In this document: one piece after another, positions 34,651-43,649 of the stretch
Position numbering within the stretch: the stretch's first letter is position 1
How the letters are laid out: every line of letters starts with the position of its first letter
Assembly (NCBI GenBank): GCA_948099385.1
Contig: CANUEZ040000199.1
Coordinates: 692,001-756,000, forward strand
DNA: 64,000 nt
From: Fasciola hepatica
Lineage: Eukaryota; Platyhelminthes; Trematoda; Plagiorchiida; Fasciolidae
Reading direction: 5' to 3'
Program-made: the position numbers and the translations under genes
Notes under the pieces: model-generated
What the model saw: only the letters and a program-made list of their open reading frames with translations
What the model was told of the DNA's origin: nothing
Databases searched by the model: none

Positions 34651-35064
34651 TCAGTCCCCCTCCAGAAGGACGACCGAGTAGGAGAACTTCGACCTAAGAG
34701 AGCGTCGTGAGTTGAGCCAAAAACCAGCTGAATAGTTCCAGCTGGAAAAGGTTTGTGCTCAGCACCTCTAAGGTGATCTAAGGACCTCTGGGCCATATAT
34801 AGCCGCAGAGAAGGTTACTCACGCGTGAACTGGTGGGGTATCCTCTCCCCGTGCTCTCTATCTAGAAACCTTAAGTGGGGACAGGGACGTGCCAAACCAT
34901 GTACAAGGCACGTAGGCAACAACAACAACAACAACAAATGGTAATGTTCATATAGTGACACATGTCCATTGTTAGTGGTGTGCCAGATCCTTCCTAGGTA
35001 AACAACGACTGACCCTAGAAGAGATAAGAAAAACTGGATACAGTATGCAATCAAAAGGGGAAAT
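34651..35064 (-). other. Gypsy 3' UTR
   Basis: Between the pol stop and the 3' LTR. It includes a (TTG)n run on - at about 34,916-34,937 and ends in the polypurine tract. A second - frame (34,815-35,297) spans much of it; see the findings. Confidence 0.7.
34655..34663 (-). promoter_or_regulatory. Polypurine tract GGAGGGGGA
   Basis: A nine-purine run on the coding strand, four bases upstream of the 3' LTR start TGTAGC. In LTR elements this RNase H-resistant RNA primes plus-strand DNA synthesis. Confidence 0.75.
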
Positions 35065-35297
35065 CTATGTAAGAACAATAAAGTCAACGAATCGTGCAGG
35101 GAAACGAACATGCCTACCAGACCTGGTGGAACGTGATGGGGGGTCGACCTGTGACTCACGCGTGCTGGAGCTAGATGTTGTTGGGGTCGGGCAAACGTCT
35201 GTGTTTTTACCATCGACGGGCAACGGCGTAGGCTGGGTTTCCGAGTCGACGAACGCTGGCTTAAGGCGGTCGATGCTGACGGTTTCTTGCCGACCAT
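34815..35297 (-). CDS. Overlapping hydrophobic ORF at the gypsy 3' end, doubtful
   Basis: 160 codons in a different frame, overlapping the last 233 nt of pol and most of the 3' UTR. The N-terminal third is basic and Ser-rich; residues about 63-105 contain a long hydrophobic stretch, and a second Leu-run follows the (TTG)n repeat. No known domain was recognised, and CsRn1-type elements are not known for a third gene. It is most probably fortuitous, since the leucine run comes from a microsatellite, but it is long and terminal in position. Confidence 0.15.
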   Translation of the reverse strand: MVGKKPSASTALSQRSSTRKPSLRRCPSMVKTQTFARPQQHLAPARVSHRSTPHHVPPGLVGMFVSLHDSLTLLFLHRFPLLIAYCIQFFLSLLGSVVVYLGRIWHTTNNGHVSLYEHYHLLLLLLLPTCLVHGLARPCPHLRFLDREHGERIPHQFTRE

Positions 35298-38200
35298 TGA
35301 GATCGATGATGAACGTTTTTTCTAAACGCCGAATGACTTTGTGCGGGCCAGAATAAGCTGGAGTCAACGGGCGGCGGTTCGGCGTACGCAGAAAAACGTG
35401 CGTGCACGTATGTAGGTGACTGGGAATAAACGACGGCCGATCTGTCGAACGGACAGGAATACCAATCTTCTGACGCATGTAGATCATGAGACGTTGAGTG
35501 TAGTCTCCAAGGTTGGGGAAAGGTGCGCTCACCTTGGGTGCGACAAATTCACTAGGGAGACGAGCGGTGGTGCCGAATGTCATGGACGCAGGTGTGCAGG
35601 GAGTGTCGCTGCGCAACGTATTGCGAATGCCCAATAAAACCAGTGGTAAGACGTCCGTCCACTGAGGATTGTTGTGAGCACTGAGCGAAGTTTTGAGGTG
35701 CCGGTGAAAACGTTCGACCAAGCCATTTGCCTGGGGATGATAAGCTGTGGTGCGAATACGCTTAGTGCCAGTCAGTTGGAGGAGATTGTCGAAAGTGGCA
35801 GATTCAAACTGAGCTCCTCGATCGGTGGTTACTGTGGTAGGACAGCCAAAGCGGGAAATCCAGTGTTCCATGAACGCACGGGCGACAGTTTCACTGGATA
35901 CATCCGGAATGGGTATGGCCTCGGGCCAACGAGTGAAACGATCAATACAAGTGAGTAGATAGATCATACCTCGGGATGGTGGCAAAGGTCCCACAATGTC
36001 GACGTGCACGTGAGCGAAACGGGCGTCTGGAGTCTCAAAATTTCCGACTGGACTGGTGGTATGTCGCTGTATTTTGGCTCGCTGACAAGCAATGCAGTTA
36101 CGTGCCCATTGACGAACGTCGCGATCCATGTTTGGCCAAACAAATCGGGCACGGACTAGTTTGCATGTGGCCTTGATACCCGGATGGGATAGACCGTGCA
36201 ACACATCGAAAATTGGACGGCGATGTGAAAGTGGTACGATTGGCCTTGGGTGATCCAAGGTGGTGTCGCAGAGGATAGTGCCAGCAGATGACGGAAGAGG
36301 CAAAGCCCGCACTCGGAGACTTGTATCGCGAATGGTTTGTTGAAACTCAGGATCCTGCTGGCTTCGTGCCAGGTCCTCGAGATTGATACCGAGAGCAGCG
36401 GGCGACCCGAGACTGTGGATCCTGGAAAGAGTATCTGCAGCCACATTAGCTGACCCGGAGATATGACGAATGTCAGTAGAAAATTGCGATATGAAATCCA
36501 GCTGGCGAATTTCTCGTGGAGAATGACGATCAGACGCGTTGCGGAAAGCATACAGTAGTGGCTTGTGATCTGTGAAAATGATGAATTCCCGTCCTTCCAG
36601 AGCGTGGCGAAAGTGACGTATGGCGGTGTAGACGGCAAGTAACTCACGACCAAACGCACTGTATTTGGATTCTGCGGAAGACAGGCGGCGTGAGTGAAAA
36701 GCCAGAGGCTCCCAGGCGCCGTCCACGGCCTGCTGGAGAACGCAGCCAAGTGCGACATCGGAAGCATCAACAGCGATACTGACGGGAGCATGGGGATCCG
36801 GATGACGGAGAAGAACCGCAGACGACAAGGCCTGTATGAGCTGAGAAAAGGCCTCCTGGGCTCGATCGGTCCAGATGAGGGTTCGTTGTTTGCCCCGCAA
36901 AAGATCAGTGAGCGGTTGCATCAGGGTGGCGCAGTGTGGGATGAACCGGCGGTAATAATTGACAAAGCCGTTAAAACGTTTAAGCTGTTTGAAGGACTGT
37001 GGAAGTGGAAATTCAGCAATATCACTGACCTTGGTTTCAGCCGGACGAATGCCGTTGGCGTCGATGATGTGACCGAGGAAGAGCAATGACGGCTTCCCTA
37101 ATTCAGTCTTGGCGGCATTGATGGTAACACCGTGCTCTGTTAAACGCTGAAAGAGCTGTCGAAGATGAAGCTGATGTTCGTCAACGCTGGGGCTAGCGAC
37201 AAGAATATCATCGATGTAAGCGTGAACGAAGGGCAGTCCGCGGGTAACACCGTCAATAAACCGCTGGAACGTTTGGGACGCGTTGCGCAAGCCAAATGGC
37301 ATACGGAGAAACTCAAATAGACCAAACGGAGTGGTAACGGCGGTTTTTGCAACGTCCTCGTCGGCGACCGGAATTTGATGATAGGCCCGGACCAGGTCGA
37401 TTTTGCTGAAGATGGTGGATCCAGCCAGAGCAGACGTGATATCATGAATGTGAGGCACAGGATATCGATCTGGCGTTGTGACCTGATTGAGGCGACGATA
37501 GTCACCACACGGACGCCAGTCGCCCGAAGTTCTCTTCGGCACCATGTGCAATGGAGAGGCCCACGGGCTGTTCGAAGGACGGATGATGCCTAGGTCCAGC
37601 ATTTTCTGGAATTCAAGACGAGCGACGGCCAGTTTGTCTGGGGCTAGGCGACGCGGACGGGCAAAAACAGGAGGTCCAGCGGTACTGATGTGATGTACAA
37701 CAGCCGAGCGCACCATGGGTAAGTGGTTTGCCGGTCCGGTTAGAGACGGAAACTCAGCTAAAATTTTGGAGAAGGTATCGTTGGCGATAGGAGCTACGGA
37801 CGGTCGAACAACGTTGACCAAGCAGACAGATCCAACAACAGCACGATGAGTCACAGGGTCGGTTAACTTACGAGAAGCGGGATGTAACGAAAGGTTGAAA
37901 TGATGCAGAAAATCAACTCCTAAGATGGGCTGGGAAACGTCAGCAATGACAAAAGTCCACTGAAAAAAACGACGCAACCCCAGATCTAACTTGAGACGCC
38001 TAGTACCAAAAGTGGATATACGAGACCCATTGGCGGCCTGAAGCTCTAAAGTTTGCCGGCGCTGACGATCAGAAGGGTTAGGGGGAAAGACACTGATCTG
38101 TGCGCCAGTGTCAATCAAAAACTGACGGTGGGAGATGAGGTCCTTGATAAATAGAAGACGGCAGGGTGTAGGGAGGCCAACGAGCGCTGCCGTACCTACA

Positions 38201-38301
38201 CGTTGGCCGACGAGTTTCCCTGGTTGTCGTGGAACGTGCACGGGGGTGTACACTTCCTGGCGCTGGCACGATACTGGCGGTGATACCAACACCATGTCCA
38301 A
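35065..38301 (-). CDS. pol: Gypsy Pol polyprotein: protease-RT-RNase H-integrase
   Basis: Open for 1078 codons from the first Met, but translation probably enters by -1 slippage at 38,220 (residue 28). Protease: '[11 protein letters not shown]', catalytic Asp 64. Reverse transcriptase: '[15 protein letters not shown]' with Asp 302, and 'YIDD' at 362-365. RNase H: Asp 512, Glu 553, Asp 578 in '[10 protein letters not shown]', Asp 623. Integrase: zinc finger His 702, His 706, Cys 736, Cys 739; core Asp 768 ('[10 protein letters not shown]'), Asp 827 ('TTDRGAQF'), Glu 863 ('[10 protein letters not shown]'), spaced D-58-D-35-E. The C-terminus is basic ('[11 protein letters not shown]'). All catalytic residues are present and there is no frameshift. 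It copies and integrates the element inside the Gag particle and nucleus. Long antisense frames within it are shadows. Confidence 0.97.
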   Translation of the reverse strand: MDMVLVSPPVSCQRQEVYTPVHVPRQPGKLVGQRVGTAALVGLPTPCRLLFIKDLISHRQFLIDTGAQISVFPPNPSDRQRRQTLELQAANGSRISTFGTRRLKLDLGLRRFFQWTFVIADVSQPILGVDFLHHFNLSLHPASRKLTDPVTHRAVVGSVCLVNVVRPSVAPIANDTFSKILAEFPSLTGPANHLPMVRSAVVHHISTAGPPVFARPRRLAPDKLAVARLEFQKMLDLGIIRPSNSPWASPLHMVPKRTSGDWRPCGDYRRLNQVTTPDRYPVPHIHDITSALAGSTIFSKIDLVRAYHQIPVADEDVAKTAVTTPFGLFEFLRMPFGLRNASQTFQRFIDGVTRGLPFVHAYIDDILVASPSVDEHQLHLRQLFQRLTEHGVTINAAKTELGKPSLLFLGHIIDANGIRPAETKVSDIAEFPLPQSFKQLKRFNGFVNYYRRFIPHCATLMQPLTDLLRGKQRTLIWTDRAQEAFSQLIQALSSAVLLRHPDPHAPVSIAVDASDVALGCVLQQAVDGAWEPLAFHSRRLSSAESKYSAFGRELLAVYTAIRHFRHALEGREFIIFTDHKPLLYAFRNASDRHSPREIRQLDFISQFSTDIRHISGSANVAADTLSRIHSLGSPAALGINLEDLARSQQDPEFQQTIRDTSLRVRALPLPSSAGTILCDTTLDHPRPIVPLSHRRPIFDVLHGLSHPGIKATCKLVRARFVWPNMDRDVRQWARNCIACQRAKIQRHTTSPVGNFETPDARFAHVHVDIVGPLPPSRGMIYLLTCIDRFTRWPEAIPIPDVSSETVARAFMEHWISRFGCPTTVTTDRGAQFESATFDNLLQLTGTKRIRTTAYHPQANGLVERFHRHLKTSLSAHNNPQWTDVLPLVLLGIRNTLRSDTPCTPASMTFGTTARLPSEFVAPKVSAPFPNLGDYTQRLMIYMRQKIGIPVRSTDRPSFIPSHLHTCTHVFLRTPNRRPLTPAYSGPHKVIRRLEKTFIIDLNGRQETVSIDRLKPAFVDSETQPTPLPVDGKNTDVCPTPTTSSSSTRESQVDPPSRSTRSGRHVRFPARFVDFIVLT
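38167..38208 (-). promoter_or_regulatory. Possible pseudoknot stimulating -1 frameshifting
   Basis: On - the segment starting 5 nt after the slippery site gives stem 1 GGCCAACG (38,208-38,201) with CGTTGGCC (38,182-38,175), 8 perfect pairs, and stem 2 TGTAGG (38,200-38,195) with CCTACA (38,172-38,167), 6 perfect pairs, in pseudoknot order. Connecting lengths are 0, 12 and 2 nt, unusual for a simple H-type knot, so the stems might be alternatives. The gag stop TAG lies in stem 2. Confidence 0.6.
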
Positions 38302-39041
38302 GTGTGTGCATCGGGAGAGGATGGCCTAGGAGGACTGCGAGCGGCAATAGGCCGACGGGTGCGAGTTGGGGAGCGGCTACGACGTGCCGAACGTGAAGAC
38401 TGAATAGCGGTCACGTCCGCCCGAAGGGCACTGAGTTGTGCAGCTAAATCTGTGAGAGTCGCCTCCGTAGTGGTTGTGGACGAACGAACACACTGACTAA
38501 TTTGGGCGGAGGCGGTTTCCATAAAGCGGTCCGCCGCCAAAGCCAGTCTGTCTAGTGAGACTTCATCTACGAGAAGGGCCAGAGTGCATTGCGCTTGTTG
38601 GGGTAGCTGCTGCATCCACAATTCTCGCAACATCATGTCACCAACTTGGATGCCCTTGGCCAGCTGTCGCATACGACGCAGAAGCTGTGAAGGCTTCTGG
38701 TCACCGAGGGAAATGCCACTAAGCAGCTGACGAAGACGGTTTGAGTCGGAGACCCCGGTGCGATCTAAGATAGCCTGGCGAAGCATATCATAAGGCTTGT
38801 CCGTGGGTGGGTTGGAGATGATATCCTCGACAGCTTCAAGAATATTTAAAGGAAGTTCGGCAGTGAGATGCACATACTTCTGTTGCTGGGAGGTGATTCT
38901 GGAGGCAGCAAACTGTGCTTCCAGATGAGTCAGCCAAAGAGAGGGATTACCCGGAATGAAAGGTAACGCTTTCACTGGGCGCGCAATAGAGAGCGTTTCA
39001 GGCACCGCAGGGTCAGACATAGTTAACTTAGCGTCATCCAT
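38196..39041 (-). CDS. gag: Gypsy Gag with CsRn1-type CHCC motif
   Basis: 281 codons, starting at the first ATG after the leader. The N-terminal and middle parts form the capsid-like region ('[15 protein letters not shown]', '[20 protein letters not shown]', '[20 protein letters not shown]'), typical of Ty3/gypsy Gag. The C-terminus has an Arg/Ser-rich stretch and then C251-x2-H254-x9-C264-x3-C268, which departs from the retroviral CCHC knuckle and matches the motif reported for CsRn1-clade Gag. The product forms the particle and binds RNA. Its stop at 38,198-38,196 lies 16 nt after the slippery heptamer. Intact. Confidence 0.93.
   Translation of the reverse strand: MDDAKLTMSDPAVPETLSIARPVKALPFIPGNPSLWLTHLEAQFAASRITSQQQKYVHLTAELPLNILEAVEDIISNPPTDKPYDMLRQAILDRTGVSDSNRLRQLLSGISLGDQKPSQLLRRMRQLAKGIQVGDMMLRELWMQQLPQQAQCTLALLVDEVSLDRLALAADRFMETASAQISQCVRSSTTTTEATLTDLAAQLSALRADVTAIQSSRSARRSRSPTRTRRPIAARSPPRPSSPDAHTWTWCWYHRQYRASARKCTPPCTFHDNQGNSSANV
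38214..38220 (-). promoter_or_regulatory. -1 ribosomal frameshift site G GGA AAC
   Basis: The heptamer lies in the gag frame as X XXY YYZ (..cag gga aac..). Slipping back one base gives GGG AAA, then enters the pol frame at Gly 28-Lys 29. The same heptamer is known from retroviral frameshift sites. The frames differ by exactly -1 and overlap from 38,301 to 38,196. Confidence 0.85.
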
Positions 39042-39202
39042 ATCAAATAGACAGCAAAATAAATATACGATGGCTGATCGAAATTAACACCAAAAAAGGC
39101 TCAATACGTATGTGCACAACGAAAACAAAAGGAACGCTGAAGGGCACGGACGATATAATAAATAAATAAAAATTAATAATAACTTGGAACGGGCTCACCA
39201 AT
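39042..39202 (-). promoter_or_regulatory. Gypsy leader with primer-binding site (about 39,186-39,200)
   Basis: On -, two bases inside the 5' LTR the sequence is TGGTGAGCCCGTTCC. TGG at the start of a primer-binding site pairs with the CCA end of a tRNA. CsRn1 itself is reported to use tRNA-Trp, whose 3' end would call for TGGTGACCCC; the match here is only partial, so the tRNA is left open. Confidence 0.65.
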
Positions 39203-39511
39203 TTGGGTCAGACGCACGACTCGTGGACTCAATTCCCGTCCAGCGAATAAAGACGCAGAACGACAGCGATTGATGGTTTCTGTACTTGTATTGATTGCCC
39301 TGTATGAAGTACAGGAGAAGGGAGGCTGATCTAGCTAATCACCAGAGCTGATGAGCTGGAGCGCGCCTTGCCGTTTTGACGTAGTGTGACGAAGGTTCTT
39401 GTTCTTTTTCACGTGTTCTTATTTTCACCCCGGTGGACTTAAACAAAGCGCGCCTAAGCTCTAAGCTCGCAATTGTATTTTATTGAATTTGGTGTCTGCG
39501 AAGCCGCTACA
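39203..39511 (-). repeat. 5' LTR of the gypsy element
   Basis: 309 bp, upstream of gag on the coding strand and matching 34,342-34,650 except for one transition. It should hold the promoter; no convincing TATA box was seen. Confidence 0.95.
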
Positions 39512-39516
39512 CTATT
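39512..39516 (+). repeat. Target-site duplication CTATT (right)
   Basis: Matches 34,337-34,341. Both copies lie in sequence aligning with the family A linker, so the duplication came from that host element. Confidence 0.8.
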
Positions 39517-41150
39517 GCTACCCTTCCATGAAATATTATTTGTGCAAACAAAGCTAAAGACATGTCGGAGGCTTTCAATATATTTTTGCATTCACGTTGA
39601 CAAATGATTCACCAGCCCTTATTCCCATTTTGACACTGAATTTCCCGGAAAATCTGTCCACGGTTTTCCTTTACCCAAAAGATATTTCACCTCCGTCGTC
39701 AAGTATCAGTCTGTCTCACCACCCTGGGCCTTATGCACTACCTACGGCCATTTTCAGATTAGGCGGACCCGGTATTTCGGTTTCATTGTCAAACTTATTA
39801 GGCTTATCTATGTAGTACAGTTTGTATTCCAGCCAGTGGAAAACTACGGTTAATACTCCAATTTAAAGAAAAGGGTTAAAACAAGATCCAGCAAGCTATA
39901 GACCTGTCAATCATACCTCAGCTTTGTAGAGGATCATAAAAAACTGATTAAAGCTGATCTTACGGAATACCTTCTCAGAAATAATCCTATGAATATGGCC
40001 CGGCATAGTTTTCCTAAAAACCACTCATGTTCTTTTAGCCAAATCAAAAATTTGTGGCATCACTGACCCCTTATATTTTTGGCTGTCACTTTATTTGTCT
40101 TCACTCTATCAGGTGGTAAACTTAAATGGCGGATTTTCACTACCAAAAGCTGTAACTAGTGGAATCGTTCAAGGTAGCTCTCCAGGCTCAATACTCTTTC
40201 TCATGTGTGCAAACGGTATACTTGGGGTAATCCGTCACGGAATTCTTTTTCTCTCTGCTGATGACGTTACAGTCTTGTACGCATTTGACCCCCATTCTTC
40301 GAACACTACCGTTAGTAACGAATTGCAAGACCTCACTTCACTTACCACTTGGTGGACTATTTGGGTAATGAGATCATCCGCTGAGAAAAGTGGTATTCTA
40401 ACTCACAAATATACTGTGCCTCCAGGACTGATTAGCAAAGATGGTCAAATAATTGGAAACAATTCATCGACTCGAGATTGTGGTCTTCAATACTCTTTCC
40501 CGTTTACCTTCTTCGAACACGTAGTTATTCACATTTCGAGGGCTCAAAGGCCTACTGGGTTAACTTCTTTTAAAGGAAAGCAAACTTAGTGTCCACGAGA
40601 TCTATGTCAGACCACTGTTGGACTATACTTCGTTAGTCTATCCCAGTGTGCGAAAGAGGGACCGAACATCCATTCATATTCAACCGAGTGCACATAAGTG
40701 CAAAATCTTCCTAAAATTCTGGTTCAGCTTCTAAAGTTGCCATTTGATGTTGCACTGCAGCATGCTTTGACGTTATTCGAAATAAACTGTCAGAGACAAG
40801 TGTGCGGTCCAATTTCCTCAAAGTAAACTTTCCATGGCTTTCGAACTTTAGTGCCAATAGATGTTTATTCGCTCGGCCACTCATTGGCGTTTGAGGAGAG
40901 AATAGATGAATTCCTTGTAGTGCCTAAATTAATCTATGTTTACAACCCTCACATCATGGAGAATAGGGCTTACGAAATTGGTCTAGGTTTTTTGATGGAC
41001 CTTACACCGTATACCAATCATCCACAGTTGGGAACCATCCAGACTGCCGCTTTTCTTTCGATTTTCTTCCAGACTAGTTTCGTCGTTTGGATCTTTACAG
41101 AAACGACCCCCAAAAGAATTTTCGAATTATCCGGCGCTTAATGCGCAGAA
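39517..41150 (+). pseudogene. CR1-like reverse transcriptase (family A), right of the gypsy
   Basis: It begins with linker 'EAFNIFLHS' (compare 'EAFNSFFTS' at about 49,045), then 'SYRPVNHTSAL' (RT motif 1) near 39,900. The frame 40,095-40,589 has 'VTSGIVQGSSPGSILFLMCA', 'LSADDVTVLYAF' (palm Asp pair intact as ADD), 'WTIWVMRSSAEKSGILTHK' and 'RDCGLQYSFPFTFFEHVVIH'. Thumb-like remnants continue to about 41.15 kb. Frameshifts and stops near 39.95 and 40.6 kb prevent function. Confidence 0.75.
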
Positions 41151-42250
41151 AAGATATTTCTATCTCCCTTGATTGGTATATAAAAATTTACTGGCATTTG
41201 GAATCAGACTGCTGCAAAACTTTTTGAACTACAAAAGGATTTCACAAAGAGATCGCTTGAATTATCCCCCTAATCAACGCACGAAACGTCCCAGGGGTGT
41301 ACCATTGATACTGTCCTCATCAAAGCTCGAGCTTCATTTAACATGTGTTTGCTGGCATATAACCTACTATGCAATTCGATGGCGTAAATAGTATGAGAAA
41401 ACCGGGAAAATGAACTTAACTTTTTATAGTCGTTCTGCTCACGCATTATAACAAGCATTTTTGAAGTTCACAAAAAGCTGCTGTTCACTGGCACTTTTCG
41501 ATGTGCCCATCCGATACATGAGTGGCAACCCCTGATCATCAGTTTAGCTTCACAGAATACAACGGGATTTTCTTGAATCCTCCCAAAATGCTTCGCGTGA
41601 CTTTCGCAGAGACCATTTTATTGCACTTCCCTTAGAATAAGAATCGGTTAGTCTGCTAGTGGGAAACATTATCCTAATCTCATTTCTTTCAACAGCTTCC
41701 GATTTGGTAGGTTTTTGCTGCAGTTATCCTGAAATCGTTTTATGACCATAACTGTTTTGCTTCATTTCACTTTGTGGGGATTTCTAACAAATTCCACGCC
41801 AACTTCCGCATTATTCGGCTTTCCAGACAGCTGATCTCTACCCAGTGCCTTTTATTACGGTGACCTCCAATCCCAATTTTGAGTGGTAAACCATTCTGAA
41901 CTTATTTCAGCCGGTAGTAAATCAAATTTGACTTTATATTTTACACTGCCTTGTACACTCTCGATACGGTTTTGTCCAATTCTGTATATTTGCCTCACCT
42001 GTAAACTCTGATCATGTTACTAGTTGTGAGAAATAATCCATGATCGTTACCATTACTAGCTATTATAGAAAAGATATCTCATAGGCAGGAAATAATTAGA
42101 CTCCGGCCTCAAAACCGTGTACTACTTCAGCTCACCTAATATGAATAGCGTTTGGAAAGTTATAGATGCTGCTGGAGCAACTTACCAGGTCAGCCCAAGT
42201 TTTAGGAAGCAGAGGAAGGACATACGGAGAACTCCTCAGATGAAGCCGTA
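41151..42250. other. No gene recognised
   Basis: A few ORFs under 72 codons, none with a domain. Probably decayed 3' part of the upstream element; the family A tail was not recognised here. Confidence 0.3.
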
Positions 42251-42293
42251 GTTTCAACCGAAGTTTAAAACCGGCCAACAGAAAGGTAGTCTT

Positions 42294-43380
42294 GTGTCTT
42301 GGCTGAAATTTTATCCCGCTCATCGTTGCCAAGTGGTCCTCACCAATAGATATACTTCTAAACCAAAATCTGGTACAACTGGCGTCATACAGGGCAGCGT
42401 ACTAGGCCCTCTCCTATTTCTGATGTACAGTAATGACGCATTGGATCCAGTACACCACGGCATGCCATTATTCTTTACGGACGATATAAAAATAGTTTAC
42501 TCTTTCGATACTAATGATGCTATCCCTACTCTTTGCAACATTTCCGCTGACCTAGCTGCACTTCACCGCTGGTGCCACACCTGGAGGATGAGCTTTTCCG
42601 CTAATAAGTGCGAGGTCCTAACCTACAAGTTCCAATTGCCCCCTGGATCCTTAACTCCTGGTGGGTCCCCAGTAGCCAGTCGACCTACCATCTGCGATTT
42701 AGGCCTTAACTTTTCCTGCTCCTTCAACTTTTCTGAGCACGCCGCCATCCAAGCGGCCGAGGCTAGAAGAACTGTGGCCCTTCTCTTCCGCTCCTTTAGT
42801 CTCCAGTATCATCAGCGGCTACAAATCCCACGTCAGGCCTTTGCTTGAATACTGCCCAATAATATTTTCTAACATGACGAAGTTCGACGTAGTTGCCAGT
42901 AGAAGCATACGAAGGCGTTTCACCAAACAACTACTCGGTTGGTCCACGTCTTCAAGCTATAGAGAACGATGCCAAAATCTGAATCTTGACCCACTTTGGC
43001 TCCGCCGCTTAAGAGTAAACTCAGGTTTCTTGTATAACCTGCTCCATTACCGGTCTTTTTCCTTTGATCCCGTAAGCTTCTCCCGTGAAACCCCATACTC
43101 ACTTCGGCACAGGCCTTTTATTGTCCCTTAAAGTACGGCTAAGTTTGCCATATGGTCACGTTTTTTCCCTCTTTTCTACTCCAAAGTCTGGAACAAGTTG
43201 CCCATCACCCTTCGAGCTTCACAAACCAAGTCCCGATATCTATCGACGCTCAGCCCATATCTCAGCGTCACCCGTACACTCCAGTTATCCAACATGAGCA
43301 CGGCAGAAGGCATAGCTTACGAGAGGGACATCGACTTCTAAGAACAACTACTTCGCCGACCCTGCTCCGTTCAATTTAGG
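42294..43380 (+). pseudogene. CR1-like reverse transcriptase, palm to C-terminus (family A)
   Basis: The frame 42,294-42,848 reads 'GTTGVIQGSVLGPLLFLMYS', 'FFTDDIKIVYSF' (palm Asp pair present, Ala changed to Thr), 'LAALHRWCHTWRMSFSANKC' and 'CDLGLNFSCSFNFSEHAA'. The frame 42,841-43,131 adds 'LEYCPIIFSNMTKFDVVASR' and 'LDPLWLRRLRVNSGF'. Later frames reach the C-terminus. It starts 5'-truncated near 42,250 and is broken by shifts at 42.84 and 43.13 kb. Confidence 0.8.
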
Positions 43381-43649
43381 ACACAACCAACAATAGACAG
43401 TTTCATCTATCTGGCTGAGTTCTCAACGTTAGACTAGCTATGGCCATTTCATTATTGAATCAAAAAAATCGAAATGCCACTTATTTCAAACACTTTGCTT
43501 CCACCTACCCCCGTAGTCTCTGACACTCTTACGCCTCGTCTTTCACTGGTTTTATATGCCTCCATTACCCGGTAATCCACATTAGGGACACACCCTGACT
43601 GCTCACTTTTATCTGCTCTCCTTTTCCAGTTCTCTCCTTATGTGCGTTT

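Larger units (their letters stand above)
34342..39511 (-). mobile_element. Complete young Ty3/gypsy retrotransposon, CsRn1-like
   Basis: About 5.17 kb, with two near-identical 309-bp LTRs, 5-bp target duplication, primer-binding site, gag, pol and polypurine tract, all intact and on -. Gag ends in the unusual Cys-His-Cys-Cys motif described for the CsRn1 clade. Pol domain order is protease, RT, RNase H, integrase. The Gag and Pol reading frames overlap and are related by -1. The single LTR difference implies recent insertion, and the element may be active. Clade placement is from motif recognition; a tree would settle it. Confidence 0.93.
33060..41150 (+). mobile_element. CR1-like family A copy split by the young gypsy element
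   Basis: Endonuclease (33.3-33.96 kb) and the start of the linker (34,108-34,341) lie left of the gypsy element, and the rest of the linker plus reverse transcriptase (39,512-41.15 kb) right of it. Both flanks align with consecutive parts of the family A copy at 47.7-50.6 kb, so one element was cut in two. Stops and shifts are frequent, so this host copy was already decayed or has decayed since. An Asp-rich stretch on + at 33,130-33,225 precedes it. Confidence 0.75.

Noticed and set aside
36156..36791. 211-codon antisense frame and other long + and - frames inside pol
   Set aside because: They are shadows of the intact pol reading frame and carry no domain.
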